Notes: generated from the letters alone by a model not told the origin. 10,242 nucleotides of DNA from CAZGKX01 sp964525945 (GCA_964525945.1 CAZGKX010000072.1:1-10242); one strand, 5' to 3'. Shown: positions 1 through 7,662, counted from the first letter of the stretch. A program made the numbers and translations.

Positions 1-412
1 TAAAGCACTTTTGGCATCGTATTTAATGTCCGTACGCGTGTATGCGGCACAAAGCTCAGCCGCCATCAGCAATCTGTATTCGATATTTTCGAAACGCGTC
101 CAACAAAGCTCTGAAACCGGCTCGTCCAGTCAGGCCATGTTAGAATTTCGTATGGCAACCTGGCGTCTCAATACTTTATCGAGCAAAAGCAATACCCCAG
201 GTTGGTTGGATCAAATCAATAACGCATCAAACGCGACCGTTCAAAAAGAAATTGCCATTTTGTTGTCTGAAATTAATTATCAATTGTATTTAAACCGTCA
301 ACAAGAAGAACGGGTGTTGTTAACCAATACCATGCAATTGCTCGCCCAGCTGATGCAAAACAAACCGCTGCCACCGACAACGGATGATAAAATAACGTCC
401 TCGGAGGAGTAA
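1..412 (+). CDS. C-terminal part of a possible IcmX-like Dot/Icm secretion protein (5' end outside window)
   Basis: The frame is open from the first complete codon at position 2 to the TAA at 410-412, so about 136 C-terminal residues are visible and the true start lies upstream. The visible part is polar and predicted helical. It has an alanine/serine-rich stretch (YAAQSSAAISNLYSIF), then RMATWRL, then a segment ending in EINYQLYLNRQQEER and LLAQLMQ, and a short acidic tail after a PLPPTTDD linker. The pattern of an SNLY segment followed by a VQKEIAILLSEINYQLYLNR block resembles my memory of the C-terminus of IcmX, a periplasmic or secreted component of the Dot/Icm type IVB secretion system needed for intracellular growth. 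I could not check this by alignment. No membrane segment is visible. It is the only plus-strand gene and converges on the glycosyltransferase gene. If it is not IcmX, it is an uncharacterised helical protein. Confidence 0.5.
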   Translation, partial: KALLASYLMSVRVYAAQSSAAISNLYSIFSKRVQQSSETGSSSQAMLEFRMATWRLNTLSSKSNTPGWLDQINNASNATVQKEIAILLSEINYQLYLNRQQEERVLLTNTMQLLAQLMQNKPLPPTTDDKITSSEE

Positions 413-440
413 ACCAAGAAGCGGATGGCATTCCTTGGTT
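412..440. terminator. Possible bidirectional terminator hairpin between convergent genes
   Basis: Arms AACCAAG (412-418) and CTTGGTT (434-440) are perfect complements. Two more pairs (AA 419-420 with TT 431-432) form across a single bulged C. The hairpin lies in the 31-nt gap between the convergent stops at 412 and 444. Neither strand has a clear T-tract after the stem, so it is not a textbook Rho-independent terminator. The position is its best support. Confidence 0.35.
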
Positions 441-443
441 AAG

Positions 444-1508
444 CTAGCGGCGCGATTGGCGCCCCATTTTCTCATCAAAAATCCGATCCACTTGCGCAAT
501 GACATCGGCGACAGGAACCAACTTCATGGTTTCTTCGCCATGCGCATGCGTGCCCCAAACATTGCTTTCCGCCGTTTTCTTTAAAATCGACGTCACGGCT
601 TGAGGGTAATAATCAATGCTGTAATGACGATAAGTATAGGGTCCTGAGACGTTGGCGCTGGTCACTGCATGCAGTGCAATCACCGGGGTTGCTACAGCAG
701 CAGCCATGTGGGAGGGACCCGTGTCAGGGCAAAGCAAAGCATCGGCTAAACTGATCACGGCCAACAATTGTTTAGGTTTTGTTTTGCCAATTAGGTTGGT
801 GACCGACACCTCTGCCGCAATGGCCTTGCCGAGTTCTTGATCATAAGCACCCGGGCCGCCCGTTAGAACAACTTGAGCCCCCCAAACCGTTTGGGCATGC
901 TGAATAACGGCGATATAACGTTCGATCAACCAACTTCGTTCTGGTTTGCTGGCAGCTGGATTGACAAGTAAAAGAGGCTGGCCGTTGTTAGGCGGTAAAT
1001 GCATGTTCGCCCATTCATAATCGGTGTCTTGAATGGGTAAGTTCCAGCTAATTTGCTTGGTTTTAATACCCAAAACGTCTGCAAATCGCAAAAAGCCATC
1101 CAAGGTATGATCTTGGCCCGCACAAATCTGTTCATTGATAAACCAAGCATGGCCATCTTTCGCACGAACACGGTCATACCCTATTTTGCGCTTGGCAGGA
1201 ATACAGGCGTACAATAAATTAGCCCTAAAACTGGCTTGGGTAGCTAATAATACGTCAAATTTCCGGTGCCGCATTTGTTTTTTAAAACGCCAATAGTCAG
1301 CCACGGTGCTGGGTTTATCAATAACAATAAATTCGATGCCTTCGATGCCCTCCACAAGATCATAGGCAGGACGGGAGATAATCCAAGTGAGGGTTGCCGT
1401 GGGAAATTGAGCTTGCAAGGTTCGAACAAGCGGCACAATCATCAGCACATCGCCCAAAGCGGATAATCGAACCAAACAAATGGTTTTTATCACGTCGTCT
1501 TTAGGCAT
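444..1508 (-). CDS. Glycosyltransferase family 9, heptosyltransferase type (LPS core)
   Basis: A soluble or peripheral inner-membrane enzyme of the GT-B fold that probably transfers a heptose or similar sugar from an ADP-activated donor onto the LPS core. The N-terminus shows the family signature RLSALGDVLMIVPLVRTL, including the Asp usually taken as the catalytic residue. The C-terminal domain shows LLLVNPAASKPERSW (donor phosphate region), VVLTGGPG, and CPDTGPSHMAAAVATPVIALHA. From the chosen ATG at 1508 it has 354 residues, normal for the family. I chose this ATG because it overlaps the end of the zinc-ribbon gene by 8 nt (1501-1508), like other junctions here. An earlier in-frame start at 1592 would overlap that gene by about 90 nt and add a non-homologous leader. 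WaaC, WaaF and related transferases cannot be separated by eye, so no symbol is given. Confidence 0.85.
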   Translation of the reverse strand: MPKDDVIKTICLVRLSALGDVLMIVPLVRTLQAQFPTATLTWIISRPAYDLVEGIEGIEFIVIDKPSTVADYWRFKKQMRHRKFDVLLATQASFRANLLYACIPAKRKIGYDRVRAKDGHAWFINEQICAGQDHTLDGFLRFADVLGIKTKQISWNLPIQDTDYEWANMHLPPNNGQPLLLVNPAASKPERSWLIERYIAVIQHAQTVWGAQVVLTGGPGAYDQELGKAIAAEVSVTNLIGKTKPKQLLAVISLADALLCPDTGPSHMAAAVATPVIALHAVTSANVSGPYTYRHYSIDYYPQAVTSILKKTAESNVWGTHAHGEETMKLVPVADVIAQVDRIFDEKMGRQSRR

Positions 1509-1695
1509 CTTGCAATACAAACCGAGTTCCACAATAAGGACAAACTTCCACGCCCGTACGTTCAATGGGCAGGTATACTTTAGGATGCGCATTCCACAGG
1601 GTCATGGAATCGGTGGGGCAACTGAGCGGTAACTCATGACGGTGCACAACTTGGCTTGTTTCCGTGCATGCCGCTTGATGGTCTAATTCATGCAT
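1501..1695 (-). CDS. Small zinc-ribbon protein (zf-CHCC family, NDUFS6-like)
   Basis: A 64-residue protein with four likely zinc ligands in the order of the CHCC zinc-finger family: Cys26 (LSCPTDS), His37 (WNAHPKVYLPI), then Cys52 and Cys55 in VCPYCGTRF. The family includes the C-terminal zinc-binding part of the mitochondrial complex I subunit NDUFS6. The role of the short bacterial members is not known to me. In other proteobacteria such a gene often sits immediately before a heptosyltransferase gene, and that pairing is kept here. The ATG at 1695 overlaps the end of miaA by 8 nt and gives the expected length. Starts at 1707 and 1722 would only add Arg-rich residues read from inside miaA. 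Its stop overlaps the glycosyltransferase start by 8 nt, so the two are probably translated together. Confidence 0.85.
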   Translation of the reverse strand: MHELDHQAACTETSQVVHRHELPLSCPTDSMTLWNAHPKVYLPIERTGVEVCPYCGTRFVLQDA

Positions 1696-2650
1696 GTTCG
1701 TTCTCATTCTTAAAACCCTCATTATCTAACATTTGGTGGATAAGTGCTATAATTTGTGGGTAACAGCGGGGATTTTCAGCTGCAAAAAAATGACCATTGG
1801 GCCATTGACGTAGCCAGGTCAGTTGACGTTTTGCCAGTTGTCGCGTAGCAGCGATGCCTTTATCTGCCACAAGATTGTGATCAAATTTTCCTTGTAAATA
1901 CTCCATAATTTGCCGGTAACCAACCGCACGCATCGATGGGTGCATTTCCGTTAAGTGCCATTGCGAGAGCAACTGCTGAACCTCATCAATAAAGCCTTGC
2001 TTTAACATGTCTACAAAGCGCAGAGCGATGCGCGCATGCAACCATGCTCTGTCTTCAGGAAACAAAATAATATTTAAAAATGAGCCCTCAATATTGCCCT
2101 GGTTTTGCTGCTTTAAGTAGACAGACATGGGTTGACCGGTTAATTGGTAAACTTCCAAGGCACGCTGGATACGTTGGCTATCATGAGGGTGCACTCTGGC
2201 CGCAGTTTCTGCATCAATTTGACTTAACCATTGATGCATATGATCCCAACCGTGCTGCTTTGCTTGCTCCGACAATTGCAAGCGAAGTCGCTCATCTGCC
2301 GCTGGTAACGCCGATAACCCTTGTTGCAGAGCACGAAAATACATCATGGTGCCTCCTACCAACAACGGAATTTTGCCTTGAGCATGGATCCGTTGGCAAT
2401 GGCCCATGGCATCTGCACAAAATTGCGCGGCCGAATACGAATCAGGTGGGTCCATAATATCAATTAAATGGTGGGGAGCCTGTGCTAAAATTTGGTCATC
2501 CGGTTTGGCAGTACCAATGTTCATGCCGCGGTAGATCAGAGCGGAATCGACACTGATAATTTCGCATGGAAAATGCTGTGCAAGCTGGCATGCAAGCGCT
2601 GTTTTCCCCGAAGCAGTAGGCCCCATTAAACAAATAATAGGCAAGCTCAT
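1688..2650 (-). CDS. miaA: tRNA dimethylallyltransferase MiaA
   Basis: MiaA transfers a dimethylallyl group from dimethylallyl diphosphate to N6 of A37 in tRNAs that read codons beginning with U, the first step toward ms2i6A. At 320 residues it has normal length. Visible motifs in order: P-loop GPTASGKT (10-17), IISVDSALIYRGMNIGTAKP (31-50, with the catalytic Asp35), HHLIDIMDP (60-68), LLVGGTMMYFRAL, and MRAVGYRQIMEYL near the C-terminal third. The ATG at 2650 sits in an ATGA overlap of 4 nt with the mutL stop, a typical coupled junction. In most gammaproteobacteria hfq follows miaA. Here the next gene is the zinc-ribbon gene, which overlaps the last 8 nt. Confidence 0.98.
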   Translation of the reverse strand: MSLPIICLMGPTASGKTALACQLAQHFPCEIISVDSALIYRGMNIGTAKPDDQILAQAPHHLIDIMDPPDSYSAAQFCADAMGHCQRIHAQGKIPLLVGGTMMYFRALQQGLSALPAADERLRLQLSEQAKQHGWDHMHQWLSQIDAETAARVHPHDSQRIQRALEVYQLTGQPMSVYLKQQNQGNIEGSFLNIILFPEDRAWLHARIALRFVDMLKQGFIDEVQQLLSQWHLTEMHPSMRAVGYRQIMEYLQGKFDHNLVADKGIAATRQLAKRQLTWLRQWPNGHFFAAENPRCYPQIIALIHQMLDNEGFKNENEHA

Positions 2651-4302
2651 TTCAATATTTTCTCACAGTTTTTTTCATTCAAACAAAGGCAAAAGGATCG
2701 CACTGCATCGGAGGTTGATTGCTGCTCATGCCAATAAATGAGTAAATTTTCTTGTTCATCGGCGCTTAATTGCTGAGCATCGAATGACTGGCAGGCTAAC
2801 AACGTTGCCCTAAATTGAGAGTGCTCGACCCCGGGCATACAAGTAAACAATCGCTCCAAATCAAGAGCGGGCAACAACAAGGGAATTGTCCTCACCATAA
2901 TTTTGGTGTCGCTGACAAAATCAAAATGAACACCATATTCTGCAAATTGATCTTGCTGTTGTTCAAACCATGCCAAACGCTCTTGCGCAATGGTGAAGGT
3001 CACAGGCACCAACAATGGACGAGATTTAAGGGGTAAAGCTTCCATCATTACACCATGTTGTAAAAAATGCTGCTGCAGCGCCTTCATGTTGACCAAATAA
3101 GAATCATTACGCAAACGCACAATCGCAAAGTGTGGATTTAATATGCATAAAACAGCATGATCTGCATGCTGTTTTGCCGTATTGAATGCTGTGGCAGGGT
3201 AAAGTGGTGCTTCCGCTTGGATTTTATGAAAGGGTGGGTTTGTTTCCATCAATTTCAGGGGCGAATGCAAATTTTCCCTGGGTAAATCACTACTGCTGTG
3301 ATCAACGGCTAAAGTCTGCGCGATTTGCGATGTGACAAAATCGTGCACAAGACGAGGTTGTTGAAAACGCACTTCATGCTTAGTGGGATGCACATTGACA
3401 TCAACCTCATCACCAAGAATGGTTAAATACAACAAACAAGCAGGCTGTTTGCCCGGGTAAAGAATCGGCTCATACGCTTGTTTAATGGCATGTAAAATAA
3501 GCTTATCTTTCACCATGCGTTGGTTCACATAAACCCATTGTTTGTCATTTTGATTGCGTTGGTATAAAGCAGAGCTGATCCACCCCCTTAAGTGCATGCC
3601 AGCGCGTGATACATCCATAGAACAAGAGTGATCCAAAAATGCTTTGCCCAGCAGTTTTTGTACCCTGGCCCGTGTTGTTTGTTCCGTATGGGCTGCCGGC
3701 AACAGCAACATCTGTTTCTCGTTATGCTTTAAGGTGATTGCGATATGCGGCGCGCTTAAGGCAAAGCGCTTTACCACTGCTTCTATGGCTAAATATTCGC
3801 TTTGTGCCGTTTTAAGAAATTTTTTACGCACGGGGACATTAAAAAATAAATCCCGCACCTCAACAGTGGTGCCTTGATTACGAGCACAAGGCAAAAGTAG
3901 TTGTTTCTCGTCATTGGACAACACCATGGCATGGGGTTGGGTCGCAGGTCGCGAACAAATGGAGAAACGCGAGACCGCGGCAATACTGGCCAGTGCTTCC
4001 CCGCGAAAACCCATGCTGGAAATTGCATACAAATCATTTAAGTCGGTGATTTTGCTGGTCGCGTGTGGGGCGATTGCCAGCGGCAAATCGTCGGCGCAAA
4101 TGCCCTGGCCATTGTCGCTGATTTTGATGTGATTTAACCCACCAAACCCAATATCAAGCACAATAGCATCGGCAGTTGCATCCAGCGCATTTTCCAACAA
4201 TTCTTTGACCACTGACGCGGGGCGCTCAATCACTTCGCCTGCGGCAATTTGATTGGCCACAGTCAAGGACAAGTGATGAATGCGTGGTAATTCTATCCCC
4301 AT
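2647..4302 (-). CDS. mutL: DNA mismatch repair protein MutL
   Basis: MutL links MutS recognition of a mismatch to the nicking and unwinding steps. The N-terminal GHKL ATPase domain is complete: ANQIAAGEVIERPASVVKEL with Glu34 matching the catalytic Glu29 of E. coli, LENALDA (Asn38, magnesium), DNGQGI (63-68), HATSKI (80-85) and GFRGEAL (98-104). A poorly conserved linker follows, and a C-terminal dimerisation domain begins near residue 385. At 551 residues it is somewhat shorter than the roughly 600 typical of the family, with the shortening in the linker. No DQHAxxExxxxE endonuclease motif is visible; the matching place reads SYLVNMKALQQHF. It is therefore probably the non-nicking type, like E. 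coli MutL. The ATG at 4302 overlaps the end of amiB by 10 nt. A perfect hairpin lies in the linker (3149-3175). Confidence 0.98.
   Translation of the reverse strand: MGIELPRIHHLSLTVANQIAAGEVIERPASVVKELLENALDATADAIVLDIGFGGLNHIKISDNGQGICADDLPLAIAPHATSKITDLNDLYAISSMGFRGEALASIAAVSRFSICSRPATQPHAMVLSNDEKQLLLPCARNQGTTVEVRDLFFNVPVRKKFLKTAQSEYLAIEAVVKRFALSAPHIAITLKHNEKQMLLLPAAHTEQTTRARVQKLLGKAFLDHSCSMDVSRAGMHLRGWISSALYQRNQNDKQWVYVNQRMVKDKLILHAIKQAYEPILYPGKQPACLLYLTILGDEVDVNVHPTKHEVRFQQPRLVHDFVTSQIAQTLAVDHSSSDLPRENLHSPLKLMETNPPFHKIQAEAPLYPATAFNTAKQHADHAVLCILNPHFAIVRLRNDSYLVNMKALQQHFLQHGVMMEALPLKSRPLLVPVTFTIAQERLAWFEQQQDQFAEYGVHFDFVSDTKIMVRTIPLLLPALDLERLFTCMPGVEHSQFRATLLACQSFDAQQLSADEQENLLIYWHEQQSTSDAVRSFCLCLNEKNCEKILK
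3149..3175. repeat. Perfect 11-bp inverted repeat, 5-nt loop, inside mutL
   Basis: Arm AAAACAGCATG (3149-3159), loop ATCTG, arm CATGCTGTTTT (3165-3175). The arms are exact complements. Because of the A- and T-rich ends it resembles a short Rho-independent terminator on either strand. It encodes MutL residues about 376-385, at the boundary between linker and C-terminal domain. It contains one GCATGC (3164-3169). Confidence 0.9.
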
Positions 4303-5726
4303 GATGCGGGAATATTAATGGTTTGCCCTGGCCATACTTTCGTGCCAGAAAGGTGATTGACCGCTTGCAATGCCGACACCGTGACGCTGTAGCGCGACGC
4401 AATGGACGGCAACGTTTCACCAAAACGGACCATGTGTCGGGTTTTGGTGTTGGCCATGGCCTCTACCCTTGTGCCATGCGGAGGGTAATCCCAAAAATAG
4501 CTTTTCAAGCCATCAAAAATGGCGCGCGTCAGTTGCATTTGATACGCTTGGCTGGTTAAGTTGCGTTCTTCGCGAGGATTAGAAATAAACCCCGTTTCAA
4601 TTAAAATCGAAGGAATATCTGGCGACTTCAGAACCATGAACCGCGCCTGTTCCACTTTGTGGTTATGCAATGTGGTGATTCGATCCAAACCACGCAATAC
4701 ATGGCTGCCCATATGCACACTCGCGCCGATGGTGGCCGTCTGCGACAGATCGATAAGAACCGTTCGAATCACGCCATTGCGATCATCCAGCCCCGATAAA
4801 TCGACCCCACCTAACTCCGAATAATTTTCTTTTTCAGCAAGCCAGCGGGCAGCTTCACTGGTGGCTCCAGTCTGCGACAGCGCAAAAACGGAAGCGCCGT
4901 TGGAATTGGGGTTCACAAAAGCATCGGCATGAATGGCCACAAAAATATCCGCGTTGTATTTGCGAGCAATTTTCATGCGCTCTCTTAATCCGATGTAATA
5001 ATCACCGTTACGCGTTAAAACTGCGCGCATGCCAGGTTGCTTGTCAATTATTTGCTTTAATTTTTGAGAAATGGCGAGCACCACATGCTTTTCGGCATTG
5101 CGGCGCGGTCCAATGGCTCCTGGGTCCTTGCCGCCGTGACCAGGATCAATGACCACAACCACATCGCGCAACGTTGTAGGTGGTGCATGCACACGAATAG
5201 GAGTTCGAAACGCAGACGTGGTTTTTGCAGTGGAAACAGGCAATATTGGCAAAGCCGTACGGCCATTGGCGGAGGGCGGTATGCTTGCCACGCGTTGCGG
5301 CCAGTTTTTGACAACGGGTTGTTTTGCCAATTGCCCAGGTAATTTTTTTTCTAAATCAATACGCAAACCACGTTGACTCATGTTGGAAGGTTGCCACCAT
5401 GTCGTTTTGTATTGGACAACGTCACGGATATCAAACACCAACCGTAGTGTGGTTGGATTGGGACGTCCGCTGCGCACTCGCAAGATCATACCTTGACCAA
5501 CACGAATGGCCTGCGGATTAATGGTGGTGGTGGTTTGCATTAAATCAACAACCAGCCGATCAGGGTGCGTTAACAGAAATGTTTTTTGAACGAAACCGCC
5601 ATCAAATGCGCATAAAATCGATGTTTTACCTGTTTGATCGTTTATCACCAAGGATTGCAAACGAGCAGGCCATGCCATCGTCACCAGACCCATGAGGGCC
5701 ATCATCATTAGAAAACGTTTCATCAT
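4293..5726 (-). CDS. amiB: N-acetylmuramoyl-L-alanine amidase AmiB (AMIN, Amidase_3 and LysM domains)
   Basis: A periplasmic zinc amidase that cuts the bond between N-acetylmuramic acid and the peptide stem, splitting septal peptidoglycan during daughter-cell separation. A signal peptide covers about residues 1-22 (basic start MMKRF, hydrophobic core, AxP-type end). Residues 23-125 match an AMIN localisation domain. A Pro/Thr-rich linker follows (130-185). Amidase_3 spans about 188-410 with likely zinc ligands His197 (DPGHGGKDPGAIGP), Glu212 and His266 (AIHADAF), and catalytic Glu377 (ILIETGFISN). The segment at about 280-345 matches the regulatory helix region that EnvC-type activators displace. 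A LysM domain fills 431-474, which favours AmiB over AmiA or AmiC. A tandem ATG pair (5726, 5723) lies 2 nt after the tsaE stop, with AGGA about 8 nt before the start. The 3' end overlaps mutL by 10 nt. Confidence 0.96.
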   Translation of the reverse strand: MMKRFLMMMALMGLVTMAWPARLQSLVINDQTGKTSILCAFDGGFVQKTFLLTHPDRLVVDLMQTTTTINPQAIRVGQGMILRVRSGRPNPTTLRLVFDIRDVVQYKTTWWQPSNMSQRGLRIDLEKKLPGQLAKQPVVKNWPQRVASIPPSANGRTALPILPVSTAKTTSAFRTPIRVHAPPTTLRDVVVVIDPGHGGKDPGAIGPRRNAEKHVVLAISQKLKQIIDKQPGMRAVLTRNGDYYIGLRERMKIARKYNADIFVAIHADAFVNPNSNGASVFALSQTGATSEAARWLAEKENYSELGGVDLSGLDDRNGVIRTVLIDLSQTATIGASVHMGSHVLRGLDRITTLHNHKVEQARFMVLKSPDIPSILIETGFISNPREERNLTSQAYQMQLTRAIFDGLKSYFWDYPPHGTRVEAMANTKTRHMVRFGETLPSIASRYSVTVSALQAVNHLSGTKVWPGQTINIPASWG

Positions 5727-5728
5727 CG

Positions 5729-6193
5729 TCAGTTTCCTGCAACACTTAATAAAATAGCAGCTCCTGCTGCACTCAAGGCACGCCCTTCCAATGCACGACC
5801 CGTTCCTTTTAATGACAATGAAAAAGCAAGATCAATCTGCTCAAAATAATTCACTAAACGTTCTGGCCATTCAATGCAACAAATCGCATTTGGAGAAAAA
5901 TAATCCCGAAACCCGATAAACTCTAATTCACTCACATCATGAATACGGTACAAGTCAAAATGATGAATGTCCATAGCCCGACAAGAGTAACTTTCAACCA
6001 ACGAAAACGTGGGGCTTTTAATGGCTGATGTGATGCCCAAACTGCGCAACATGGCCCTGATCAAAGTGGTTTTGCCAGCACCAATTTCACCACTGAACGT
6101 CATAACCAACGGTGCAGTGAGTTTTTCAGCCAGTTGATCTGCAAAATTTTGGCTCGCCTGTTCTGTTGGCAATCCTTTGATTATTTTTTCCAT
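5729..6193 (-). CDS. tsaE: tRNA threonylcarbamoyladenosine synthesis ATPase TsaE
   Basis: TsaE is the small P-loop ATPase that works with TsaB and TsaD to place threonylcarbamoyl on A37 of ANN-decoding tRNAs. From the ATG at 6193 it has 154 residues, the usual length. Motifs: Walker A GEIGAGKT (35-42) followed by TLIRAMLRSLG, the switch segment SPTFSLVESY (60-69), HFDLYR with Asp80, LEFIGFRDYF (91-99) and CIEWPERL (106-113), all characteristic of the family. A TTG directly before the ATG could extend it by one residue, but ATG is the better start. The ATG shares one base with the nnr stop (TGATG), so termination and reinitiation are likely coupled. amiB follows after 2 nt. Confidence 0.97.
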   Translation of the reverse strand: MEKIIKGLPTEQASQNFADQLAEKLTAPLVMTFSGEIGAGKTTLIRAMLRSLGITSAIKSPTFSLVESYSCRAMDIHHFDLYRIHDVSELEFIGFRDYFSPNAICCIEWPERLVNYFEQIDLAFSLSLKGTGRALEGRALSAAGAAILLSVAGN

Positions 6194-7662
6194 CAATTCA
6201 CTAATCGCCTCAAATAAGGCATTAAATCGCTTGCCCTTAAACCACGTTGCCCCACAACATCTCCGGCATCATCACCAGCGCGCGCATGCAACCACACTCC
6301 CAATAAAGCAGCTTTATCCAGCAACAGACCTTGCGCTAACAATCCACCCAGGATCCCTGTTAAAACATCCCCCATTCCGGCGGAGGCCATGCCTGGATTG
6401 CCGGCATTGCAAATGGCCACTTGCGCACCCGTATTCACCACGGTTCCCGCACCTTTTAACACCACGCATCCGCCGTATTGTTTTTGAATACGTTGCGAAG
6501 CCGATACCCGCTCATCTTGAATTTGCGCCGCACTGCAAGCCAATAATGCTGCAGCTTCCCCTGGGTGCGGCGTTAGAATCCAATGATCATCATGCTGGGG
6601 AGAGTCCGCTAATAACCGCAATGCAGAAGCATCCAAAACCAACGGCAATTGAGCTGCCATCGCGGCTCGAAATAATCCTTGTGCCCATTGATCATCTCCA
6701 AGACCTGGACCTATGATACAAACAGTGGCCTTGGCCAACAGAGGCTGCAATGCCGTCGCATCATCAACCGTGTAAACCATGGCTTCCGGTAAAAGAGACA
6801 ACGCCTCATACACACATTCACGTCGAGTTGCGACAGTGACTGCCCCAGCCCCCACATGAAGAGCCGCCATGGCCGCCAACCAAACCGCACCTGGCATGCC
6901 GAGGTTGCCACCAATGACAAGCACATGGCCATACATCCCCTTGTGCGAATTTTTGCGACGCGCCGGCAATGTATTTAATATATTCTCATCAAGCAAAGAA
7001 CCAGCAGGCTGTATCGCTGCCAACAAACTCGTTAATTGTAAATCATGGCAAACAATTTTCCCACAATAATCAGGTCCATCGGCCGTGTACATCCCCAATT
7101 TACGGCCAATAAACGTCGTTGTTACTGACGCCTGTACGCAAACTCCCGCGATTCTCCCCGTATCAGCATGCAAACCAGAAGGTATGTCCATTGCGAGCAC
7201 CGGCAAGCCACTGTCATTGATTAAGCAAATTGCCTGGGCGTAGGCAGCCGTCATTGGGCCAGCCAAACCAATGCCCAACAAGGCGTCCACAATCAATTCC
7301 ACGTCGTCAGCAATGTTATCTTCTGGCAATAGACAAGCAACACCAGCAGCCAAGGCCGATAACGCCGCATGTTTTGCAGATGGAGGTAAGTCTAAGTAAG
7401 GTTTTAAGGGGTAAACAATGACAGAAAGCCCATGGCAATGGGCTTTCTCTGCGAACACATAACCATCGCCGCCGTTGTTGCCGGCCCCACAAAAAACTGC
7501 GATGGTCTTTACGTTAGGGTAGAGCATTAAGAACGTGCGAAACGCAGCATTTCCTGCGCGTTGCATCAATTCGTCTGCTGTTAGGCCAAGGACTTCAGCG
7601 GCATTTTGTTCACATAAACGAATCTGTTTGGTGCTGTACAGGCTCGTCTTGGAATCAATCAT
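6193..7662 (-). CDS. nnr: Bifunctional NAD(P)H-hydrate epimerase / ADP-dependent NAD(P)HX dehydratase
   Basis: A metabolite-repair enzyme that restores damaged, hydrated NADH and NADPH. The N-terminal YjeF_N half interconverts the R and S hydrates, and the C-terminal ribokinase-like half dehydrates the S form using ADP. From ATG 7662 it has 489 residues. N-terminal marks: GAGNNGGDG (59-67), VDALLGIGL with Asp127, DIPSGLHADTG (159-169). C-terminal marks: KGMYGHVLVIGG (241-252), IIGPGLGDD, TPHPGEAAALL (364-374), VVLKGAGTVV and AGMGDVLTG (428-436). The usual VxDADAL motif reads VLDASAL (342-348), with Ser in place of the second Asp. The ATG overlaps the sspB stop by 8 nt. A TTG at 7686 would only add residues read from sspB. 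A perfect hairpin lies over codons 72-80. Confidence 0.97.
   Translation of the reverse strand: MIDSKTSLYSTKQIRLCEQNAAEVLGLTADELMQRAGNAAFRTFLMLYPNVKTIAVFCGAGNNGGDGYVFAEKAHCHGLSVIVYPLKPYLDLPPSAKHAALSALAAGVACLLPEDNIADDVELIVDALLGIGLAGPMTAAYAQAICLINDSGLPVLAMDIPSGLHADTGRIAGVCVQASVTTTFIGRKLGMYTADGPDYCGKIVCHDLQLTSLLAAIQPAGSLLDENILNTLPARRKNSHKGMYGHVLVIGGNLGMPGAVWLAAMAALHVGAGAVTVATRRECVYEALSLLPEAMVYTVDDATALQPLLAKATVCIIGPGLGDDQWAQGLFRAAMAAQLPLVLDASALRLLADSPQHDDHWILTPHPGEAAALLACSAAQIQDERVSASQRIQKQYGGCVVLKGAGTVVNTGAQVAICNAGNPGMASAGMGDVLTGILGGLLAQGLLLDKAALLGVWLHARAGDDAGDVVGQRGLRASDLMPYLRRLVN
7423..7448. repeat. Perfect 11-bp inverted repeat, 4-nt loop, inside nnr
   Basis: Arm AGAAAGCCCAT (7423-7433), loop GGCA, arm ATGGGCTTTCT (7438-7448). 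The arms are exact complements with about half GC, so the stem would be strong in mRNA or single-stranded DNA. It encodes residues 72-80 of the epimerase domain (EKAHCHGLS), just after the GNNGGDG motif. No T-tract follows on either strand. Confidence 0.92.

Noticed and set aside
663..676. A 14-bp perfect palindrome, CACTGCATGCAGTG, in the glycosyltransferase gene.
   Set aside because: With 7-bp arms and no loop, about 0.6 such palindromes are expected by chance in a window this long. It also encodes conserved residues (ALHAVT) and is partly explained by the GCATGC excess.
1332..1349. A perfect tandem repeat of TTCGATGCC (two 9-bp units).
   Set aside because: It encodes GIEGIE, and relatives have a similar VEGLEGVEF sequence, so it is ordinary protein constraint and not a new duplication.
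1461..1491. A broken hairpin near the start of the glycosyltransferase gene (GATAA, AACCA with their complements).
   Set aside because: Two 5-bp stems separated by an internal loop are within what chance produces, and there is no link to a known regulatory fold.
2080..2457. A 125-codon plus-strand open frame opposite miaA.
   Set aside because: Fully inside miaA, no recognisable motif, and no independent start signals.
5521..5540. A short GGT trinucleotide run in amiB that could be a phase-variation repeat.
   Set aside because: Four units of three bases cannot shift the frame, and it simply encodes TTTT in the AMIN domain.
6177..6716. A 179-codon open frame on the plus strand opposite nnr.
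   Set aside because: It lies wholly antisense to the clear nnr gene, is rich in His, Pro and Leu without domain structure, and has no ribosome binding site. It is a shadow of the coding strand.
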